13,923 bases of DNA. Source: Trueperaceae bacterium. Its GTDB lineage: Bacteria; Deinococcota; Deinococci; Deinococcales; Trueperaceae. Below, piece after piece: positions 7,780 through 13,923 of this stretch; positions within the stretch are counted from its first letter, which is position 1, and each line of letters opens with the position of its first letter. The notes under the pieces are model-generated. The model searched no databases. It saw only the letters and a list, made by a program, of their open reading frames with translations, and had not been told where the DNA came from. Where the stretch lies: contig SLSQ01000203.1 in NCBI GenBank assembly GCA_007130355.1, positions 1 to 13,923 on the forward strand, written 5' to 3'. A program made the translations under genes and the position numbers.

Positions 7780-9183
7780 ATGCGCCTGCTGTTCGCCGCC
7801 TCCGAGGTGGTCCCCTTCAGCAAGACGGGCGGGCTGGCCGACGTGGTGGGCGCCCTGCCGCGCGTGCTCGCCGCCCGAGGGCACGAGGTCGTCGTCGTCA
7901 GCCCGTGGTACGCGGCGCTGCGCGGCGACGCGGCTCCGCTCTGGATCGGCGACGTGCCGGTCCCGTTCGACGGGGGGTTCGAGGGGGTGGGCGTCGGAGC
8001 GCTCGAGGCCGACGGGGTGCGCTTCCTCTTCGTCGGGCATCCGGACTACCGTCGGGACCGCCCGTACGGCTACGACGACGACGTGCGCCGCTTCGCCCGC
8101 TTCGTGCGGGCCGTGCCGGCCGTGGGCGACCGCGTCGGCTTCCGCCCCGACCTGGTGCACGTGCACGATTGGCACGCCGCCTACCTGCCGCTAGTGCTGA
8201 AGCACGGCTGGCATCTGCCGGACGGCTGGCCCGGCCTCCCCTCGGTGCTGACGATCCACAACCTGCAGCACCAGGGCGTCTCCGACCTGGAGGCGACGAT
8301 CCACTGGCTGCGCCTGCCGCGCGACGTCCGCGCGACCGGCATGCAGCACTTCGGCACGGCGAACGCGCTGCAGGCCGGCCTCGACCTTGCCGACCGGGTC
8401 ACCACCGTCAGCCCCACCTACGCCCGCGAGATCGCCACGGTCGAGCACGGCCACGGCCTGGACGGCACGATCCGGCACCTGAACGCCAAGGTGCAGGGGA
8501 TCCTGAACGGGATCGACACCGAGGCGTGGGACCCCCGGACCGACGCGGCCCTGCCCCAGCGGTACGGGCCGGAGGACGCCGGCGCCGGCAAGGCGGCCGC
8601 GGCCGAGGCGATCCGGCGCGAGCTGCACCTCGAACCCGGCCGGCCGATCCTCGGCTCGATCGGGCGGCTGGCCGAGCAGAAGGGGATCGACCTGCTGCTC
8701 GACGCCGTTCCGGAGCTGCTGGCGCAGGGGTGGTCGCTGGCGCTGCTCGGGGCCGGCGACGCCGAGCTCGAGGACCGCGCCCGCCGAGCCGCGGCCGACC
8801 GGCCGGGCCGGATCGGCGTGCGGATCGGCTACGACGAGAAGCTCGGGCGTCGCATCTACGCCGCCTCCTCGGCGTTCGCGATCCCGAGCCGGTTCGAACC
8901 GTGCGGCCTGACGCAGCTGATCGCGATGCGCTACGGCGCGATCCCGGTCGGGCGCGCCACCGGCGGGCTGGTCGACACGATCGCACCGGGTCGCACCGGC
9001 TTCCTCTTCACCGACGCCACCCCGCAGGCGCTGGCGGTCGCCACGGCCCAGGCGATGCAGGCGCTCGACGACGGCAGCGCCGCCGCCCTGCGGCACGAAG
9101 GCATGACGTCCGACCCGGGGTGGGAGCGTTCGGCCGAAGCGTACGAACGCGTCTACCGCCGGGCGTTGGAAGGAGACACGTGA
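7780..9183 (+). CDS. glgA: Glycogen synthase (ADP-glucose, GT5 family)
   Basis: The enzyme transfers glucose from ADP-glucose to the non-reducing end of alpha-1,4-glucan in the cytoplasm. Its 467 residues match the bacterial GlgA length (E. coli 477). The N-terminal GT5 domain opens with MRLLFAASEVVPFSKTGGLADV, whose Lys15-Thr-Gly-Gly-Leu binds ADP-glucose. HVHDWH (127-132), TIHN (158-161) and NGID (243-246) follow. The C-terminal GT-B domain has GRLAEQKG (295-302; Arg296 and Lys301 match the phosphate-binding pair), FEPCGLTQ (372-379; Glu373) and TGGLVDTI (394-401). All key residues are present and there is no break. ATG 7780 begins exactly at the family N-terminus and has no Shine-Dalgarno, consistent with the -10 box just upstream. 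Its TGA overlaps the start of the next gene (GTGA). No glgC or glgB is in view. Confidence 0.96.
   Translation: MRLLFAASEVVPFSKTGGLADVVGALPRVLAARGHEVVVVSPWYAALRGDAAPLWIGDVPVPFDGGFEGVGVGALEADGVRFLFVGHPDYRRDRPYGYDDDVRRFARFVRAVPAVGDRVGFRPDLVHVHDWHAAYLPLVLKHGWHLPDGWPGLPSVLTIHNLQHQGVSDLEATIHWLRLPRDVRATGMQHFGTANALQAGLDLADRVTTVSPTYAREIATVEHGHGLDGTIRHLNAKVQGILNGIDTEAWDPRTDAALPQRYGPEDAGAGKAAAAEAIRRELHLEPGRPILGSIGRLAEQKGIDLLLDAVPELLAQGWSLALLGAGDAELEDRARRAAADRPGRIGVRIGYDEKLGRRIYAASSAFAIPSRFEPCGLTQLIAMRYGAIPVGRATGGLVDTIAPGRTGFLFTDATPQALAVATAQAMQALDDGSAAALRHEGMTSDPGWERSAEAYERVYRRALEGDT
9170..9175 (+). promoter_or_regulatory. Shine-Dalgarno AAGGAG for the TPR gene
   Basis: AAGGAG lies within the last codons of glgA, 4 nt before GTG 9180. 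It supports that start and re-initiation right after glgA translation. Confidence 0.6.
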
Positions 9184-10055
9184 CGCACGAACCGAACCCC
9201 GCGGCCGCCGGTCCCCCCGGGGCCGCGCACGAACCGCCCGCGCCCGACGCGCCGGCCGACCGCTTCGCCGAGCTGGCGAACGACCCGCTCCGGTGGCGCG
9301 AGCTCGCCGCCGTCGGCCGCTTCGAGCAAGCGGAACGGATGCGCATCCTCGCGGTCGGCGAGGGTGCCGAAGCGGACTCCGACGTCGACGCGACCGCCTT
9401 GCGTTCGCTCGCCGACGCGCAGGCCGAGATGCGCCGCAAGCTGTGGAGCCGCTCGCTGCGGCGCCTGCAGGAGGTCGAGGCCCGCCCCGACTGGATCGAC
9501 TGGGAGGAGACGCTCCGCACCGCCGAACGCCTCACCGAATCGGGCGCGATGCTCGACCGACGCGAGATCGACGACGCGCGCGCCCGGCTCGACGACGGGC
9601 CGGCCGGCGCGCTCGAGGCGGAACGGCTCACGCAGCTCGGCACGGTGCACGTCCTGGACCAACGGCCGGAGGAGGCGCGCGCCGCCTTCGACGCGGCGAT
9701 CGCGCTGGACCCGAGGCACCCGCGCGCGATCGTGAACCTGGGCAACGTCGCGCTCGAGGCGGGCGAGGTCGACCGTGCGATCGAGCTGTACCAGGCGGCG
9801 ATCGACCTGGACGACGGCTTCGCGAACGCGCACCACAACCTGGGCGTCGCCTACCGCAAGAAGGGCCGCATCGGCGACAGCGTCAAGGCGCTGCGGCGCG
9901 CGCAGAAGGCGGAGCGGGCGCGCGACTCGCAGGTCGCGCGCGAGGAGCTGCGCGGCGTCGGCACGAAGGCCCGCCGTCGGGGCGGGCGCTGGGTGATGTG
10001 GCTGGTCGCGTTCGGTGCGGTGATCTGGTTCCTGGCGTCGCGGGGCGGTCCCTGA
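9180..10055 (+). CDS. TPR protein with C-terminal membrane anchor, coupled to glgA
   Basis: The 291-residue product has no signal peptide. It starts with a Pro/Ala-rich, probably disordered stretch (1-27), then a charged helical region (28-140). At least three tetratricopeptide repeats follow: about 146-179 (LTQLGTVHVLDQRPEEA, ending ALDP), 181-213 (IVNLGNVALEAGEVDRAIELY) and 214-247 (AHHNLGVAYRKKGRIGDS). A basic patch (KARRRGGR, 263-270) leads into one hydrophobic segment (271-287) and a short tail, so the TPRs should face the cytoplasm from a C-terminal anchor. The start is GTG 9180, overlapping the glgA stop as GTGA with a Shine-Dalgarno upstream. TPRs bind other proteins; the tight coupling suggests, as inference only, a partner or scaffold in glycogen synthesis or a housekeeping assembly role. 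I do not recognise a named family. Confidence 0.85.
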   Translation: MTHEPNPAAAGPPGAAHEPPAPDAPADRFAELANDPLRWRELAAVGRFEQAERMRILAVGEGAEADSDVDATALRSLADAQAEMRRKLWSRSLRRLQEVEARPDWIDWEETLRTAERLTESGAMLDRREIDDARARLDDGPAGALEAERLTQLGTVHVLDQRPEEARAAFDAAIALDPRHPRAIVNLGNVALEAGEVDRAIELYQAAIDLDDGFANAHHNLGVAYRKKGRIGDSVKALRRAQKAERARDSQVAREELRGVGTKARRRGGRWVMWLVAFGAVIWFLASRGGP

Positions 10056-10065
10056 ACCGCCCCGC
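10040..10065. terminator. Perfect 10-bp hairpin between convergent TPR gene and glmS (putative bidirectional terminator)
   Basis: GCGGGGCGGT (10040-10049) pairs perfectly with ACCGCCCCGC (10056-10065) around a 6-nt loop that contains the TPR gene's TGA stop. The glmS TAG stop (complement of 10083-10085) is 17 nt away. There is no U-tract on either strand, so a terminator role rests on position and stem strength. Confidence 0.5.
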
Positions 10066-10082
10066 TCGGCCGCGTCGCCACG

Positions 10083-11900
10083 CTACTCGACGGTGACGCT
10101 CTTCGCCAGGTTGCGCGGCTGGTCGACGTCGCGGCCCAGGCGCAGGCCCACCTCGTAGGCGAGGAGCTGCATCGGCACGGCGACCACCAGCGGCGAGAGC
10201 AGTTCGCGGCAGGCCGGCACGCGCAGGGTCAGGTCGGCGTGCGCCGCCGTGTCGGAGTCATTGTCGCTGACGATGGCGTAGACGCGCCCGTCGCGGGCGC
10301 GGACCTCCTGCAGGTTCGAGATCGTCTTGGCCTGCAGCGCCCCCTTCGGGGCGACGGCGACGACCGGCGTATCGGCGTCGATCAGTGCGATCGGCCCGTG
10401 CTTCATCTCGCCGGTCGGGTACGCCTCGGCGTGCAGGTAGCTGATCTCCTTCAGTTTGAGCGCCCCCTCGTAGGCGCTGGCGACGTTGATGCCCCGGCCC
10501 AGGTAGAGGACCGAACGGACCTCGGCGAGCGCCTCGGCCACCGGGTGGACGTGCTCGTGGCGCTCGAGCGCCTCCTCGAGCAGGCCCGGCGTGCGCCGCA
10601 GCTCGGAGATCCAGGCGCGCCCCTCGTCGGAGCTCAGCGTCCCGCGGGCGCGCCCGAACCGCACGGCGAGCAGCGCGAAGGCGGCGACCATCGCCACGTA
10701 CGCCTTGGTGCTGGCCACGCCGATCTCCGGGCCGGCATGGATGTACAGCACGTCGTCGACCTCGCGCGCGATCGACGAACCCTTCGCGTTCAGGATGCCG
10801 AGGGTGCGCGCCCCGCCCCGTTTCGCCTCACGGAGCGCTTCGAGGGTGTCGATCGTCTCCCCCGACTGGCTCACGGCGACGGCGAGGGTGCGTTCGTTCA
10901 CGACCGGGTGGCGGTAGCGGAACTCGCTGGCGACCTCGACCTCGGCCGGGATCCGGGCCAGCCGCTCGAGCAGCGTCTCGCCCACCAGCCCGGCGTACGA
11001 CGCGGTCCCCGCGGCCAGGATCACCACCCGGTCGAACTCGGTCGGGTCGAGGTCCAGGTCGAGGAGCACGTCGTCGCCCGCTTCGGCGAAGCGGCCGCCG
11101 AAGGTGTTCTGGAGCACCGCCGGCTGTTCGTAGATCTCCTTGATCATGTAGTGCGGCCAGCCGCCCTTCTCGGCCGCTTCGGCGTCCCAGTCGATCGTCT
11201 CGACCGTGACCTCGCGCGGGCGGCCGTCCAGGTCGGTGACCTCCACGCCCTCGGGGCGCACGGTGGCGACGTCGCCGTCCTGGAGGAACACCACCCGGCG
11301 GGTGTACGGCAGCAGGGCGGGCACGTCGCTGGCGATGAACGTCTCGCCCTCGCCGAGCCCGACGACCATCGGGCTGGTGGCGCGGGCGGCGACCAGTTCG
11401 CTCGCGTCCTGCCGGGCGGCGACCAGCGCGAAGGCTCCGTCGACCTCGCGGAGCGCGGCGCGGACGGCGTCGGCCAGGTCGCCGCGGTCGTGCTCCTCGA
11501 TCAGGTGGGCGAGCACTTCGCTGTCGGTCTCGCTGGCGAAGGTGTGGCCGGCGGCGGTCAGGCGCGCGCGGAGCGGCAGGTAGTTCTCGATGATGCCGTT
11601 GTGGATGATGGCGACGCGGCCGTCCTCGGTGAGGTGGGGGTGGGCGTTGCCGTCGCTGGGCCGGCCGTGGGTGGCCCAGCGGGTGTGCCCGAGGGCGACG
11701 CGGCCGGAAAGAGGCGACCGCTTCAGCGCCTCCTCGAGCACGGCGATCTTGCCGGCGCGCTTGACGACGGCGAGGGGGCCGCCCGGGTCGAAGGCGACGA
11801 TGCCGGCCGAGTCGTAGCCGCGGTATTCGAGCCGCCGCAGTCCGTCCAGCACCAGGTCGGCCGCTTGGCGCGGCCCGACGTACCCTACGATTCCGCACAT
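10083..11900 (-). CDS. glmS: Glutamine-fructose-6-phosphate aminotransferase (isomerizing)
   Basis: GlmS makes glucosamine-6-phosphate from fructose-6-phosphate and glutamine, the entry step to UDP-GlcNAc and peptidoglycan. The 605 residues match the family length. The Ntn glutaminase domain begins MCGIVGYVG with the catalytic Cys2, then LEYRGYDSAGI (24-34), GHTRWATHG (71-79) and ETDSEVLAHL (124-133). Two SIS sugar-isomerase domains follow, with SQSGET (344-349), GRGINVASAYEGALKLKEI (468-486), GEMKHGP (497-503; His501) and the C-terminal NLAKSVTVE, whose Lys600 is the expected Schiff-base lysine. ATG 11900 is certain because Cys must be exposed as residue 2, and AAGGAG lies 6 nt upstream; the frame is open further upstream but non-homologous. 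It is read alone, converging on the TPR gene, with 323 non-coding bp upstream that may carry its control signals. Confidence 0.98.
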   Translation of the reverse strand: MCGIVGYVGPRQAADLVLDGLRRLEYRGYDSAGIVAFDPGGPLAVVKRAGKIAVLEEALKRSPLSGRVALGHTRWATHGRPSDGNAHPHLTEDGRVAIIHNGIIENYLPLRARLTAAGHTFASETDSEVLAHLIEEHDRGDLADAVRAALREVDGAFALVAARQDASELVAARATSPMVVGLGEGETFIASDVPALLPYTRRVVFLQDGDVATVRPEGVEVTDLDGRPREVTVETIDWDAEAAEKGGWPHYMIKEIYEQPAVLQNTFGGRFAEAGDDVLLDLDLDPTEFDRVVILAAGTASYAGLVGETLLERLARIPAEVEVASEFRYRHPVVNERTLAVAVSQSGETIDTLEALREAKRGGARTLGILNAKGSSIAREVDDVLYIHAGPEIGVASTKAYVAMVAAFALLAVRFGRARGTLSSDEGRAWISELRRTPGLLEEALERHEHVHPVAEALAEVRSVLYLGRGINVASAYEGALKLKEISYLHAEAYPTGEMKHGPIALIDADTPVVAVAPKGALQAKTISNLQEVRARDGRVYAIVSDNDSDTAAHADLTLRVPACRELLSPLVVAVPMQLLAYEVGLRLGRDVDQPRNLAKSVTVE

Positions 11901-11906
11901 GGGAAT

Positions 11907-11912
11907 CTCCTT
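11907..11912 (-). promoter_or_regulatory. Shine-Dalgarno AAGGAG of glmS
   Basis: AAGGAG lies on the minus strand 6 nt before ATG 11900. It is the strongest ribosome-binding site in the window and confirms the start next to the catalytic cysteine. Confidence 0.8.
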
Positions 11913-11936
11913 CTCTGGTTCGAGAATCGTGTCGTA

Positions 11937-12042
11937 CGGTTCGCGTTCGGGGCCGGAGGGGCGGTCCGGCGGTCGTGCGTGGGATCCGTGCGGTTCGCGA
12001 GCGGGGGATCCGTCCCGGGAGGGGCCCGCAGACGTGTTCGCG
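11937..12042 (-). repeat. Three CGCGAAC direct repeats upstream of glmS
   Basis: The minus-strand copies begin at 11945, 11999 and 12042, spaced 54 and 43 bp apart. The first two share 12 of 13 bases over CGCGAACCGyACG; the third continues as CGCGAACACG. They could be binding sites for a regulator, or chance repeats in GC-rich DNA. Confidence 0.4.
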
Positions 12043-12160
12043 TTTTCGGCGCCGCGCCTCGCGGCGTGCGCCCGTCCCTCGAGGTCCGGTCCGCGGCGAC
12101 GGGGCGTCGCGTCGCGGAGCGGGGATCGAGGGCCCTCCACCTCGTCACCGGCGCGGTCGG

Positions 12161-12197
12161 CGGTCCGAAGTCGGACCGGCCGGCCCGTGCGCCGGGC
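12161..12197. terminator. Tandem hairpins downstream of the pheT/cvpA-like unit (putative terminator)
   Basis: Reading the minus strand from the cvpA-like stop, the first stem is GCCCG/CGGGC (12197-12193 with 12187-12183, 5-nt loop). The second is a near-perfect palindrome, CGGTCCGA-ag-TCGGACCG on plus (12161-12178), which folds as a 7-bp stem with a 4-nt loop. No U-tract follows, as with the other hairpins here. Confidence 0.4.
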
Positions 12198-12223
12198 TTG
12201 CGCTTCCTCGCGATGTCAGGAAC

Positions 12224-12772
12224 TCAGGTCCCGGCGCCTCCCCTCCGCCACGGCTCCCCGATCACCAACCAGCGGTGCAGGAGGCGCACCACGTCGCGTC
12301 GCCCGTCGGGCAGCGAGCGCTGGGCGTCGAGCAGCGGGAACAGCAGCACGTCGCGGCCGACCCCCACCGTCCACGAGTTCAGGACCGCGTCCTGGACGAT
12401 CGGCGGCAGGTCGCGCGGAGGGTAGTAGAGCTGGTTCGGGTCGAACGGGCTACGCTGGATCGGCAGCGAGATCACGACGGCCAGCACCAGGGTCGCCCCC
12501 AGCGCCAGGCCGCCCGTCCCGCCCACGATCCGTCGCGCCAGGTCGCCGTCGCGGCCGCCGGCGAGGGCGCTGCGCGCGACCAGCGCGAGCACCGCTCCGC
12601 CGGCCGCCATGGCGAGCACGGCCAGCCACGGCGCTTCGTGGGCGAGGCCGAGGATCGGCCGCACCAGCAGCACCGCGCCGAAGCCGACCACCGCGCCGAC
12701 CCACCGCCGAGAAGCGCAGGCGGCGATCAGCACGCCGATGGCGACGCCGAAGACCGGATCGAGCCAACTCAC
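12224..12772 (-). CDS. CvpA-like small membrane protein
   Basis: This 182-residue protein has four likely membrane segments in its first 105 residues (about 5-19, 24-43, 47-68 and 82-105). A soluble C-terminal tail follows, with the conserved-looking YYPPRDLPPIVQDAVLNS (116-133). The hydrophobic pattern, with GGTGGLALGATLVLAVVISLPI near 84-105, resembles the CvpA family, whose founding E. coli member is needed for colicin V production; the biochemical role is unclear. The start is GTG 12772 (SWLDP), with no Shine-Dalgarno but a TAGAGT box 6 nt upstream. It lies 37 bp after pheT on the same strand. A CvpA gene near pheT is also known from Bacillus, which supports the call. Sequence similarity by eye is modest, so a generic membrane protein is the alternative. 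Confidence 0.65.
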   Translation of the reverse strand: MSWLDPVFGVAIGVLIAACASRRWVGAVVGFGAVLLVRPILGLAHEAPWLAVLAMAAGGAVLALVARSALAGGRDGDLARRIVGGTGGLALGATLVLAVVISLPIQRSPFDPNQLYYPPRDLPPIVQDAVLNSWTVGVGRDVLLFPLLDAQRSLPDGRRDVVRLLHRWLVIGEPWRRGGAGT

Positions 12773-12778
12773 GCGGCG

Positions 12779-12784
12779 ACTCTA
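12779..12784 (-). promoter_or_regulatory. -10 box TAGAGT for a putative leaderless cvpA-like mRNA
   Basis: TAGAGT (minus strand, 12784-12779) matches TATAAT at 4 of 6 positions, including TAnnnT. It ends 6 nt before the GTG start at 12772, in the 37-bp gap after pheT. The gene has no Shine-Dalgarno. No -35 is evident. The layout copies the one at glgA. Confidence 0.45.
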
Positions 12785-12809
12785 CCGCACGGACCCGCCG
12801 GCGCTCGGC

Positions 12810-13923
<1,114 letters not shown>

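Larger units (their letters stand above)
11901..12223. other. Non-coding gap upstream of glmS with direct repeats and hairpins
   Basis: These 323 bp hold no convincing gene: the possible frames are Arg/Pro-rich with no family features. Near glmS, on the minus strand, CGCGAAC occurs three times (11945-11939, 11999-11993, 12042-12036), the first two extended as CGCGAACCG(T/C)ACG. ACGGATCCC occurs twice (11989-11981, 12013-12005). Hairpins near the cvpA-like gene end are listed separately. No clear -10/-35 pair for glmS is visible; TACGAC at 11936-11931 is a weak candidate. Confidence 0.6.

Noticed and set aside
6029..7823. Long frames over the ATPase and S41 protease genes (6029-7720 plus; 6258-7823 minus)
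   Set aside because: They are shadows of the two recognised genes; neither shows motifs or a credible start.
7764..9179. The TPR frame is open back to 7764, which could be read as a glgA-overlapping fusion or a frameshift
   Set aside because: The upstream part is an Arg/Ala/Pro-rich shadow of intact glgA; a Shine-Dalgarno and GTG at 9180 give a normal start, and neither gene shows a break.
11901..12140. Longer N-terminus for GlmS, starting at 12140
   Set aside because: GlmS needs Cys at position 2 as its N-terminal nucleophile, and a strong AAGGAG precedes ATG 11900.
12090..12150. Possible glmS ribozyme: the minus strand upstream of glmS contains TGACGAGGTGG followed by CTCGA, like part of the ribozyme core
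   Set aside because: The conserved cleavage-site block AGCGCC and the later CGGCGGAUG-CCC block are missing, so the core pseudoknot cannot form; the match is probably chance in GC-rich DNA. A covariance search with RF00234 would settle it.
10239..12425. 728-codon plus-strand frame antisense to glmS, and 417- and 378-codon frames at 11899-13152 and 11975-13111
   Set aside because: They mirror glmS, the cvpA-like gene and pheT, which are clearly recognised on the other strand, and they run through the non-coding gap with low-complexity Arg/Gly/Pro sequence.

Overview
This is a very GC-rich stretch of ordinary-looking chromosome from a diderm bacterium. G or C fills most third codon positions, so long antisense and off-frame reading frames are everywhere and mean little. 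Three things point, without proof, to the Deinococcota, perhaps a Trueperaceae-like lineage: a TamB-type envelope protein (an outer membrane), extended reading of GTG starts, and promoter elements placed so close to start codons that the mRNAs would be leaderless, which is well documented in Deinococcus. I see no phage, insertion sequence, CRISPR array, tRNA or rRNA, and no sign of recent transfer.

Layout. (1) 1-3830, plus strand: the 3' part of a giant tamB-like gene, cut by the left edge. (2) 3854-7654, minus strand: read in transcription order, an S41 carboxy-terminal processing protease with a signal peptide, then an ABC ATPase and its large membrane permease; the last two overlap by 4 bp (GTGA) and form an ABC-2-like exporter. 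(3) 7655-7779: a divergent control region. (4) 7780-10055, plus strand: glycogen synthase glgA, overlapping by 4 bp (GTGA) a gene for a TPR protein with a C-terminal membrane anchor. (5) 10083-13923, minus strand: in transcription order the 3' part of pheT (cut by the right edge), a CvpA-like membrane protein, a 323-bp non-coding gap with repeats and hairpins, then glmS.

How they fit together. TamB, the exporter, the protease and GlmS (first step of amino-sugar and peptidoglycan precursor synthesis) all serve the cell envelope. GlgA makes storage glycogen and is translationally coupled to an unknown membrane-tethered TPR partner. pheT followed by a cvpA-like gene recalls the pheST-(rnhC-zapA)-cvpA order known from Bacillus.

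The points most worth a second look are the two TAnnnT -10 boxes placed 6-7 nt before start codons that lack a Shine-Dalgarno (glgA and the cvpA-like gene), perfect or near-perfect hairpins at both convergent gene junctions, an Ig-like beta domain inserted in the C-terminal part of the S41 protease, the glgA/TPR coupling, and iterated CGCGAAC repeats upstream of glmS. I found no convincing wholly new multi-gene system.
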